Positions 42,264 to 49,242 of a stretch of DNA of 49,242 bases are shown here, in pieces. Position 1 is the stretch's first letter; each line of letters begins with the position of its first letter. Source of the stretch: Holdemanella porci (GTDB lineage: Bacteria > Bacillota_I > Bacilli_A > Erysipelotrichales > Erysipelotrichaceae); contig NZ_JAHQVB010000008.1 of the NCBI RefSeq assembly GCF_019052655.1, positions 1 to 49,242 on the forward strand, given 5' to 3'. The notes below the pieces were generated by a model. The model searched no databases, had not been told where the DNA came from, and saw only the letters and a list, made by a program, of their open reading frames with translations. Made by a program: the position numbers and the translations under genes.

Positions 42264-42948
42264 AATAAGCTCCTGGTCCATGTTTACGATTAAAGTGTTT
42301 GTCTAATAGAACCTGCTGCATGGAATCAATTTCATTGTTACTTAATAAAGATGCGATTGCATTCATCTTTGCACATTCTTCTAAAACAACCGCATTATGA
42401 ACTGCATTGAATCCATCCGTTCCCCAAGTGAAAGGTCCATGTGAATGTACCAATACACCAGGAACTCTATCTGGATCAATGTTGCGTGTTTTAAATTCCT
42501 CTACAATTACTTTTCCTGTTTCCAATTCATAATCACCATGAATTTCCTCTTCTGTCATAAAACGGGTACAAGGAACAGCTCCATGAAAGTAATCTGCCTG
42601 TGTAGTTCCTAATGGAATGATATCTTTTCCTGCCTGTGCAAAGCTCGTTGCCCAAGTGGAATGTGTATGAACAACACCTCCAATATTTGGAAAATTACGA
42701 TAGAATTCCAAATGTGTATCTAAATCAGAGCTTGGACGTAGATTTCCTTCTACAATATTTCCATCTAAATCCACAAGCACAATATCATCACGCGTCATGA
42801 CATCATATTCTACACCACTTGGTTTAATCGCTACGATTCCTTTTTCTCGATCGATTTCAGATACATTTCCCCATGTGAATGTGATCAACCCATATTTTGG
42901 TAATAATAAATTTGCATCTAATACACGTTGCTTCAATTCTTCTAACAT
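42247..42948 (-). CDS. ulaF: L-ribulose-5-phosphate 4-epimerase (UlaF/AraD)
   Basis: A 233-aa class II aldolase-fold zinc enzyme: [36 protein letters not shown] (zinc His pair), [13 protein letters not shown] (third His), ending [15 protein letters not shown]. It converts L-ribulose 5-phosphate to D-xylulose 5-phosphate, the last step of the route. Overlaps ulaE and follows the FG-GAP gene by 3 bp. Confidence 0.93.
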   Translation of the reverse strand: MLEELKQRVLDANLLLPKYGLITFTWGNVSEIDREKGIVAIKPSGVEYDVMTRDDIVLVDLDGNIVEGNLRPSSDLDTHLEFYRNFPNIGGVVHTHSTWATSFAQAGKDIIPLGTTQADYFHGAVPCTRFMTEEEIHGDYELETGKVIVEEFKTRNIDPDRVPGVLVHSHGPFTWGTDGFNAVHNAVVLEECAKMNAIASLLSNNEIDSMQQVLLDKHFNRKHGPGAYYGQAK

Positions 42949-42951
42949 ATC

Positions 42952-43986
42952 TTAGTCCTCCGTAACAAAGTAGATTGCTGCTTGGGCTGCAGTATGGTTT
43001 GCACCAACAATGATGTCTCTATTATCTTCATGTACAACACATAGGTTGGCTGGTCCTACACCTTTATCGACCATTGTGACTTTGTATTCTCCATCTTCAT
43101 ATGTAACGACAAATAATTCGCAATCTTTTCTTCTGACACCACATACAAATGCATTTTGTCCTGCAAGTTTAGCGCCAACTAAGGCATGCGCAAAATCAAT
43201 TTCATTATCGTATTGCCATACTTTCTTATATTCACTTCCATCTTTCTTATAAATTTGAATTGTATTTCCATGGAATTCTTCGATCGTCATGATTTCATCC
43301 TGGCCATCTCCATCGATATCGATTGTAGCAATCTCACCAATATGTCCAGATAAAATTGGTTCCACCTTCCATTGTCCACCACGTTTTTCTGGTGCACTTA
43401 CACGTAAGATTCCTTGATCACTTCCAAAGTATCCAACATCTTTACCATCTTCTTTTGTTTGCCAGAAACCATGGTTACGATATAATCCATCACATAATAC
43501 TTCTAATTCAACTCCTGTACTTGGATCTTCTGGTAATTCAGCTACATAAATTCTTCCTGGAACACTCCAGTCATTCTTTTCTTTTTTAGAAGTAGCTACT
43601 GTTGCTAGGATCAAATAGTTGATACCATTCTGGTTAAAAATTCCAAAACGATGTACATAAGGCACAGACACAACATCTTTGAATTGCCATGTTCCATTAT
43701 CGTATTTTCCCCATACGATTTTTGCCAAAGATGGAGTAACCTTTAAATAGAATTCTTGAACGCAAAGGAACTCTTTTTCTTTTCCTGGAATTGGAACGAT
43801 TGACATACATCCACCTGGATGTGTCCATACATTTTCTTTTGTTTCATAATCTTTTCCATAATACATATTACATGCGACATTTGGATCTTCACTTGCCAAT
43901 AAAATATGGTTTTGACCATCAAAATAAATATTACTTGCGCAATAGCAACGGTACATATCATCTAGTTTTTTCTTAACAATTTTCAT
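42952..43986 (-). CDS. cytosolic FG-GAP/beta-propeller-like protein in the ascorbate operon
   Basis: A 344-aa protein without signal peptide. Strand repeats throughout and one Ca-type loop IDIDGDGQDEIM (222-233) of the FG-GAP/VCBS kind. It is tightly placed between the EIIB gene and ulaF, so it must serve the pathway. I know no enzyme with this sequence; it occupies the position where ulaD would be expected. It could be a lactonase-like propeller or a sugar-binding regulator, which is inference. Confidence 0.7.
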   Translation of the reverse strand: MKIVKKKLDDMYRCYCASNIYFDGQNHILLASEDPNVACNMYYGKDYETKENVWTHPGGCMSIVPIPGKEKEFLCVQEFYLKVTPSLAKIVWGKYDNGTWQFKDVVSVPYVHRFGIFNQNGINYLILATVATSKKEKNDWSVPGRIYVAELPEDPSTGVELEVLCDGLYRNHGFWQTKEDGKDVGYFGSDQGILRVSAPEKRGGQWKVEPILSGHIGEIATIDIDGDGQDEIMTIEEFHGNTIQIYKKDGSEYKKVWQYDNEIDFAHALVGAKLAGQNAFVCGVRRKDCELFVVTYEDGEYKVTMVDKGVGPANLCVVHEDNRDIIVGANHTAAQAAIYFVTED

Positions 43987-44022
43987 GATTATCTCCTCTT
44001 TTTGTCTATTTTTGGGTATAAG

Positions 44023-44046
44023 AAAAGCTGCATAAACGCAGCTTTC
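44023..44046 (-). terminator. intra-operon hairpin between EIIB and FG-GAP genes
   Basis: On the minus strand AAAGCTGC-GTTTAT-GCAGCTTTTC, followed only by a weak T stretch. It is probably a partial terminator or 3'-end protector that keeps PTS mRNA above enzyme mRNA. Confidence 0.6.
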
Positions 44047-44055
44047 ATTTTTTTA

Positions 44056-44352
44056 TTATTCACTAAGTGCTGCTTTTAAGCCTTCTTCGATTTCTTTTGC
44101 AGACATTACATTCTTAAGTCCAACAACTTTAGTTCCACGTTTCTTTGAGTCTTCAAACATAGGAACGAAGTTTTTTGAACACAATACGATATCATAATTT
44201 CCAGCAGCAGACTTTCCTTCACTCACTGCACAGTGATGAATTTCTTGTACATCAAGTCCCATCTTTTTAGCCACTTTTTCAACATTTAATTTAATCATCA
44301 TACTTGTTCCAGCACCATTGCCACAACATACTAATAATTTTAATTTTGCCAT
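44056..44352 (-). CDS. ulaB: PTS EIIB, ascorbate type
   Basis: A 98-aa EIIB: LLVCCGNGAGTSMM with the phospho-cysteine (Cys10) loop at the N-terminus, as in UlaB/SgaB. It takes phosphate from EIIA and passes it to the sugar bound by EIIC. AGGAG precedes the ATG; 14 bp after the EIIC stop. Confidence 0.93.
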   Translation of the reverse strand: MAKLKLLVCCGNGAGTSMMIKLNVEKVAKKMGLDVQEIHHCAVSEGKSAAGNYDIVLCSKNFVPMFEDSKKRGTKVVGLKNVMSAKEIEEGLKAALSE

Positions 44353-44366
44353 TGTAATATCTCCTT

Positions 44367-45833
44367 TTATTCAGCACTTACAGCTTGTACTTTTTCTAAA
44401 TATGCATCATAATCTTCTGTAATTAAGAAATATGTATCTGGGTGTTTACGATATTGTAATTGTGGAATTGCCACCAAAATCAATACTACGATTCCTACAC
44501 CTACGTATCCAGCATATTTCATGATTACTGTAAAGATTGGCCATACTGTTGCCCAGTCAAACATTCCTAAATATCCTCCGTATTGACTTAATCCTACCCA
44601 GCCAGCGATTAAAGCAGATCCGAATACTTGAATTAAACCAGAAATAAATGGAAGAAGCATTGCAGCTTTGATACCACCACGATTATCAGCATATACAGCG
44701 ATAACTGCATTATCGAAGAATACAGGAACGAAACCTGCAATTACCAATGTTGGTGAATGCATCAACAATAAAGCACCAATCGCTAAGAATTGTCCTAAAG
44801 CACCCATTAAGAATCCTACTGTTACAGCGTTTGAACTACCAAATCCAAATACAGCGGCACAATCAATACCAGGAACAGCTCCAGGTAAGAATGAATTAGA
44901 AATACCTTGGAATGAATTTGTAAGTTCTGTAACGAATGTACGAACACCTAATTGTAAGATAGCTAGATATACCGCAAAGTTAAACGCTGTTGTCATAGTA
45001 TAGAAGAAGAAGTTTTGTGTTTCTGCGATAAATCCAGCTTCAACTAAATAATCCTTTCCTAATACCATTAAAATAGCACCGAAGAATAAGAACATCAAGA
45101 TAGATGTTGCGACCATATTTTCATTAAAGATAGATAAGAATCCTGGAAATTTTAAATCATCCAAACGTTTTGAATTTTCACCCTTCATCTTTTTAGCAAT
45201 ACTACCAAATAATGCGATACCAAACATTTGTTGGTGAGCAATCGCAAAACCTCCACCTTCAGTTAATTCCTGCGTAATTTCTACTGTTAAGTTTGAACCT
45301 ACAGCCCAATATAATCCTAAAATCAATCCCATAACAATTAGAATTGGTGTACTTCCTAATTTAGGGAAGCAGAATAGAATCAACCAGAATGCTGTTGATG
45401 CTTGTTGCATCTGTACATGACCTGTTGTAAATACAGCACGCATTTTTGTCCATTTTTTTAATCGAACTAAAATTAAGTTCATAATAAATGCGATCAACAA
45501 TAAGATCATAACTTGAGAGAACGTTCTACCAAATTGTTCCTGTAAACCTTCTGTAACAGCGTTTTGTCCAAAATATGGATCAATAACCATTGCGTGTAGA
45601 TTGAAACGATCTTTTAATCCAACTAAGATTGGTCTAAAGTTTCCAACTAAGCCAGAAGAACCAACACTTAAAATCATGTATCCTACTGTAGCTTTAATAA
45701 ATCCTGCAAATGCATCGTAAATTGGTTTTTTCAATAATAAGTAACCGATAAATACGATCAAACCGATAAAATATGCGGGTTGCGTCAAAATATTTGTCGC
45801 AAAAAAGTCCCATACTGTCATTATTATATTCAT
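44367..45833 (-). CDS. ulaA: PTS EIIC, L-ascorbate transporter (UlaA family)
   Basis: A 488-aa membrane protein with about eleven helices, typical UlaA length. Family traits: FFATNILTQPAYFIGLIVFI at the start, ILSVGSSGLVGNFRPIL, TEGGGFAIAHQQMFGIALFG and CAAVFGFGSSNAVTVGFLMG. It imports and phosphorylates ascorbate or a close relative together with EIIB and EIIA. Between the EIIA and EIIB genes. Confidence 0.93.
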   Translation of the reverse strand: MNIIMTVWDFFATNILTQPAYFIGLIVFIGYLLLKKPIYDAFAGFIKATVGYMILSVGSSGLVGNFRPILVGLKDRFNLHAMVIDPYFGQNAVTEGLQEQFGRTFSQVMILLLIAFIMNLILVRLKKWTKMRAVFTTGHVQMQQASTAFWLILFCFPKLGSTPILIVMGLILGLYWAVGSNLTVEITQELTEGGGFAIAHQQMFGIALFGSIAKKMKGENSKRLDDLKFPGFLSIFNENMVATSILMFLFFGAILMVLGKDYLVEAGFIAETQNFFFYTMTTAFNFAVYLAILQLGVRTFVTELTNSFQGISNSFLPGAVPGIDCAAVFGFGSSNAVTVGFLMGALGQFLAIGALLLMHSPTLVIAGFVPVFFDNAVIAVYADNRGGIKAAMLLPFISGLIQVFGSALIAGWVGLSQYGGYLGMFDWATVWPIFTVIMKYAGYVGVGIVVLILVAIPQLQYRKHPDTYFLITEDYDAYLEKVQAVSAE

Positions 45834-45850
45834 TTTACTCTCCTCATATA

Positions 45851-46309
45851 TTATTCATATTGATCAGCGATTTCTTCTAAATCACCTTTTGTTTTTGCAT
45901 TCATCAATGCTTCAACGATATCCTCATTCATCAAAGTATCCATTAATGATTGTATATTTTGAATATGCTGATCATGGTCAATTGCTGCTAAAGAGAAGAA
46001 CAATTTTGCCTTTTTATCTGGATCTTCTGGATCAAAATCAACTTCTTCTTCCACCTTCATAAATGAAATAGCTGTTCCATTACATCCTACTGCTCCTTCT
46101 GTTGAGTGTGGCATCGCAATACCTGGAACAATCACAATATAAGGTCCATATTTATTGACACATTCAATAACAGCTTCTACATATTCATTTTCAACTGTAC
46201 TATCCTTTAACAAAGGTGCATAACTTTGTCGAATGGCGTCTTGCCACGAATCAACTTTCTCAACAAAACAATAGTGTCCTTTTTCAACAATTTCTTTCAA
46301 CATATTCAT
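45851..46309 (-). CDS. ulaC: PTS EIIA (UlaC, mannitol/fructose-type fold)
   Basis: A 152-aa EIIA with the active His68 in VPGIAMPHSTEGAV and the family end LMDTLMNEDIVEALMNAKTK. It receives phosphate from HPr and gives it to EIIB. It lies 17 bp upstream of EIIC and just after the lactonase gene. Confidence 0.93.
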   Translation of the reverse strand: MNMLKEIVEKGHYCFVEKVDSWQDAIRQSYAPLLKDSTVENEYVEAVIECVNKYGPYIVIVPGIAMPHSTEGAVGCNGTAISFMKVEEEVDFDPEDPDKKAKLFFSLAAIDHDQHIQNIQSLMDTLMNEDIVEALMNAKTKGDLEEIADQYE

Positions 46310-46318
46310 TACCTCTTC

Positions 46319-47422
46319 TTATAAAACTGATCGATATGGAACGTTAGGTTCCTCTTCGAAGCAATCCTCAAATCCTCTACGATAGTGATATTGACGTTTT
46401 GCTTTATCTGTTGGATATACATATTTACCACCTACATCCCAAATAAATGGATGGAATTTGTAATCTAACACATCTTTCTTATAATTATATAACAATTCAA
46501 TTTCTTTTGGGTCTGCTTTAAAGTTAGTCCAAACATCATAGTGAATAGGAATAACTACATCTGTTCTTAAAGCCTCAGCCATACGTAAGATATCTACACT
46601 TGTCATTTTATCTTGCATTCCAACTGGGTTTTCTCCATATGATCCAAACGCAACATCAATATCGTAATCTTTACCGTGTTTTGCATAATAAATTGAATAA
46701 TGAGAATCTCCTGAATGATAAATATTTCCTCCTGGTGTTTTTACTAAGTAATTCACAGCCTTATCATCCATATCTGTTGGACATTTGCCACGAAGATCTT
46801 CACGATCCGGCCCCTGTGAATCCGTTGTTGTGATACAAGTACGATCAAATGAATCTAGCACAACAATTTCAATATCTTTAATTTTAAATGTATCTCCAGG
46901 TTTTACTGTAATGCAACGATCTGCAGGTACGCCCCATTTTTGCCACAATTCAACAGATTTTTTAGGACCAATGAATGGTACTGGAATTTCATTTCCATTT
47001 TCATCCACTGTAGTCATTCCTGATTTTAGTACGTGACTAGCATATTCAGCTGACATGTGATCTTGATGATAGTGTGTTGCTAATACTGCATCTACTTGCT
47101 TAATTGCGAATGGATCGATTACAAATGGTACGGCTCTTAAATTTGGCTGCATATTTCTACATCCGCACATATTAGCCATTTGATGGCCAACTTTCATTTT
47201 TCCATCACCATGAGTACGTTTACCATTTCCTGCCCATAAGTCAATTGTAATGTTTGCACCACCAGGTGTTTTAAACCAAATACCAGTACATCCTAGCCAC
47301 CACATTGCTACAGTGCCAGGTTTTACTTCTTCATTTTCAATTTCTTCATTCAACCAAGTACCCCATTCTGGGAAAGTTGACATGATCCAAGAATCTCTTG
47401 TAATTTCATCTACTTTTGACAT
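46319..47422 (-). CDS. ulaG: L-ascorbate-6-phosphate lactonase (UlaG)
   Basis: A 367-aa metallo-beta-lactamase-fold enzyme, ATG 47420-47422 after AGAGGAAA (the frame opens ten codons earlier). Metal motif THYHQDH gives His117, His119, Asp121, His122; YHSGDSHYS and [10 protein letters not shown] supply further ligands. The start [21 protein letters not shown] and the length match UlaG. It opens ascorbate 6-phosphate to 3-keto-L-gulonate 6-phosphate. First gene of the operon. Confidence 0.93.
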   Translation of the reverse strand: MSKVDEITRDSWIMSTFPEWGTWLNEEIENEEVKPGTVAMWWLGCTGIWFKTPGGANITIDLWAGNGKRTHGDGKMKVGHQMANMCGCRNMQPNLRAVPFVIDPFAIKQVDAVLATHYHQDHMSAEYASHVLKSGMTTVDENGNEIPVPFIGPKKSVELWQKWGVPADRCITVKPGDTFKIKDIEIVVLDSFDRTCITTTDSQGPDREDLRGKCPTDMDDKAVNYLVKTPGGNIYHSGDSHYSIYYAKHGKDYDIDVAFGSYGENPVGMQDKMTSVDILRMAEALRTDVVIPIHYDVWTNFKADPKEIELLYNYKKDVLDYKFHPFIWDVGGKYVYPTDKAKRQYHYRRGFEDCFEEEPNVPYRSVL

Positions 47423-47452
47423 TTTGTTTTCCTCTTTCTGTTTTTTTACCAT

Positions 47453-47635
47453 GGTTTTTTGACGTTCAAATCATAAAACATTAAAAGATTAAAAACAATC
47501 GCATTATATGTTTGTTTTAACTTTTTTATGATTATTTAATTCTTTATATCCATTTTTACGTTCTTTTAATCCCGTTATATGATTGACTTATATGTTCTTT
47601 TTAGATAAAATAAACTTAAAGAAAGAAGGTACAAC
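47453..47635. promoter_or_regulatory. divergent control region of the ascorbate operon and its regulator
   Basis: Rightward promoter TTGACT (47583-47588), 17 bp, TAAAAT (47606-47611). Leftward TATAAT-type box at about 47507-47512 (reverse strand). A repeated motif of the form AYGTTCWWWT occurs at about 47462, 47558 and 47592, the last inside the rightward promoter. ATTAAAAGA (47480-47488) has an inverted match at 47562-47570. These are candidate operators of the DeoR-type regulator. Confidence 0.6.
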
Positions 47636-48418
47636 ATGAAAACATTAGAAAAGATGTCTTTTTCACAAAATGCTCAACAAATTATATCTTATACATTCTA
47701 TATTTTATTTGCAGGCTACAGTATTTATAAGATCATTCAAGCTGAATTTATATCTACTAAAATACTATTTATCATTCTATTAATCATTATCTTGGGCATT
47801 GCACTTTATTCTGAATATTTAAAGCATTTATATAGAAAGGCAATCAAAACAATTGCCTATGATTTAAATCCTGAAAAAGCAAATAAACAATTTAATGAAC
47901 TATTAAAAAAAGACGTATTTCACGCCTATAAAAATGATAAAAAAATATTCGATACTTTATATTATATAGATCAAATGGAATATAAGAAGTGCTTGGAACA
48001 TATTGAAGAAAACTCAAAGTTTTTCCACAGTTCAATTGATCAGTTATTGATCTATCATTACACAAAGTTCTATTGTTCATTTATGTTGAATGATTTAGAT
48101 TGTGCAAAACAAGAATATAATAAATTAGAAAGAATGCGTAACACAAAAGTAAAAGGTGCAAAGGTTTCACCATTATTTAACTGGGAATTTATGGATGCCG
48201 TATACTTAGTATCAAGAAAGGATTATAAACAAAGTTTGAATGTATTTAAATCCGTTAACACAGAAAATATGAATCCTAGAGAAAAAATACAATACTATTA
48301 TCAATTCACTTTATTATGTAATAAAATAAAAGAAAAGCATCTTTGTGAAAATTATAAAAATAAAATAATAACATTAAAAGGGTTAAGTAACACATGTAAA
48401 AAGGGAGAGGTTTTATGA
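47636..48418 (+). CDS. membrane-anchored helical-repeat protein upstream of the DeoR regulator
   Basis: A 260-aa protein with two adjacent membrane helices (about 16-33 and 41-59) and a cytosolic part of about 200 residues made of paired helices (KKCLEHIEENSKFF, DLDCAKQEYNKLERM, DYKQSLNVFKSV) like TPR units. GAAGG precedes the ATG. Its stop overlaps the start of the DeoR gene (ATGA), so the two are made together; it may present the regulator to the membrane or to the PTS. Family not recognised. Confidence 0.65.
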   Translation: MKTLEKMSFSQNAQQIISYTFYILFAGYSIYKIIQAEFISTKILFIILLIIILGIALYSEYLKHLYRKAIKTIAYDLNPEKANKQFNELLKKDVFHAYKNDKKIFDTLYYIDQMEYKKCLEHIEENSKFFHSSIDQLLIYHYTKFYCSFMLNDLDCAKQEYNKLERMRNTKVKGAKVSPLFNWEFMDAVYLVSRKDYKQSLNVFKSVNTENMNPREKIQYYYQFTLLCNKIKEKHLCENYKNKIITLKGLSNTCKKGEVL

Positions 48419-49218
48419 AAATGACAAAAGAAGTCGTAGATAAGCGACGAAAAAAAATCATGCAAAAAATACAGGTCAAAGGTACTGTAAACGTGGAAGA
48501 ACTGGCTTCAGAATTGAATGTAACACCATTAACAATTCGCAGAGATTTACAATATTGGGAAGACATGGGAGCTATTGAACGTTTCTATGGTGGTGCTAAA
48601 CTTGTTCAAAACTTTGTTGAACATGACATAGATCCAAACGAAGCTTATAAACATGCGATTGCCAAGTTTGCTGCAACATTTGTAGATGATGGAGATACAA
48701 TTTTCATCAACACAAGCTCAACTGCACTATTAGTCATAAAATATATTATCGGAAAAAGGGTCACAATCATCACAAATAACGGAAAAGCTATTTTCTGTGA
48801 TCATGACCCAAATGTACAAATAGTAATGACTGGAGGCGAGCTTCGTTTTCCTAAAGAAACAATGACCGGTGATTTTGCCTTAAACAATCTTCAAAGAGTC
48901 AAAGCCAACAAAGCATTTTTAGGTTGTAACGGATTTGACAACGAAGTTGGCATGAGTACGGCAATTCTTCCGGAAGTAATCATCAATGAATCTATGATTT
49001 CTAGGTGCAGTGGGGCTGCCTTTATTTTAGCAGATGCGACAAAAATTAATTATGTGCATCAATTTGTAGTCGCAAAGCCAGACTCATTTGCTTACTTAGT
49101 AACAGATACTCGAGTACCTGCTGAACAAATAGAAGAATTTGAAGAAAAAGGTATTCTTGTCAAACAATTAGATCCCCTACTTAACTATAAAAAAAGCCCA
49201 TCAAATCATATAAAATGA
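48415..49218 (+). CDS. DeoR-family regulator of the ascorbate operon (UlaR-like)
   Basis: A 267-aa regulator: N-terminal HTH (VNVEELASELNVTPLTIRRD, about 25-44, then YWEDMGAIERFYGGAKL) and the sugar-phosphate sensor domain with DGDTIFINTSSTAL, ITNNGKAI, MTGGELRFPKETMTG and DATKINYVHQF. UlaR and relatives repress and are released by a sugar phosphate. Divergent from the operon it probably controls. A weak terminator hairpin follows. Confidence 0.85.
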   Translation: MKMTKEVVDKRRKKIMQKIQVKGTVNVEELASELNVTPLTIRRDLQYWEDMGAIERFYGGAKLVQNFVEHDIDPNEAYKHAIAKFAATFVDDGDTIFINTSSTALLVIKYIIGKRVTIITNNGKAIFCDHDPNVQIVMTGGELRFPKETMTGDFALNNLQRVKANKAFLGCNGFDNEVGMSTAILPEVIINESMISRCSGAAFILADATKINYVHQFVVAKPDSFAYLVTDTRVPAEQIEEFEEKGILVKQLDPLLNYKKSPSNHIK

Positions 49219-49235
49219 TTTGTATGGGCGCTTTT
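49196..49235 (+). terminator. terminator after the DeoR gene
   Basis: GCCCAT(C)AAATCA pairs with TGATTT(GT)ATGGGC, followed by GCTTTTC; it overlaps the last codons of the gene. Confidence 0.6.
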
Positions 49236-49242
49236 CATTTGC

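Overview
The window is low-GC Firmicutes DNA, most like an anaerobic gut Erysipelotrichia/Clostridia-type genome. The pointers are AT-rich codon use, strong GGAGG ribosome sites, and a core of tRNA-Arg genes, NCS2 uracil permease, CymR-like regulation of cysteine/methionine genes and a PTS-based ascorbate operon. The exact species cannot be fixed from the sequence.

Four zones can be read. (1) 1-10 kb is a decaying accessory zone. It holds secreted or cell-envelope genes (a bacteriocin-like secreted protein with a small membrane partner, a lipoprotein, a permuted-papain-type enzyme), a BlaI/M56-protease/mini-protein operon, and remnants of IS21 and IS3 elements. It also holds an AAA_14/DUF4143 ATPase and a zinc-ribbon protein broken by several single-base shifts, and a methyltransferase. 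Almost every broken gene is shifted at an A or T run.

(2) 10.1-30.8 kb is an integrative mobilizable element in tRNA-Arg(CCU). A 20-bp direct repeat of the tRNA anticodon/3' region marks both ends. The backbone reads leftward for DUF4869 proteins with a small P-loop ATPase, Fic protein, tyrosine integrase, a four-HTH excisionase-like protein, a one-HTH protein, and a small gene plus peptide deformylase. It reads rightward for an oriT-like region, MobC, a HUH relaxase, and a MazG/Nmad1-like, ThyX-like and dUTPase trio. No type IV secretion genes are present, so transfer would need a helper element.

(3) 21.3-30.3 kb, inside that element, is a higher-GC mosaic. It carries tet(O) with its attenuator leader, tet(40), a relaxase tail with an overlapping coiled-coil gene, small membrane/zinc-ribbon proteins, and a Mef-like efflux pump behind a leader peptide with two terminator-like hairpins.

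(4) 30.8-49.2 kb is intact chromosome. It has two tRNA-Arg genes, HAD phosphatases, uracil permease, a DJ-1 protein, and a sulfur block (Rrf2/CymR-like regulator, MetY, MetA, CysK). The MetA has Glu111 and so probably makes O-acetylhomoserine, the substrate of MetY; CysK sits behind a Cys-Cys-Ser-Ser leader peptide. A ten-gene ascorbate-type PTS operon follows (UlaG, EIIA, EIIC, EIIB, FG-GAP protein, UlaF, UlaE, split transketolase, HAD), with a divergent TM/helical-repeat gene and DeoR-type regulator. UlaD is missing from this operon.
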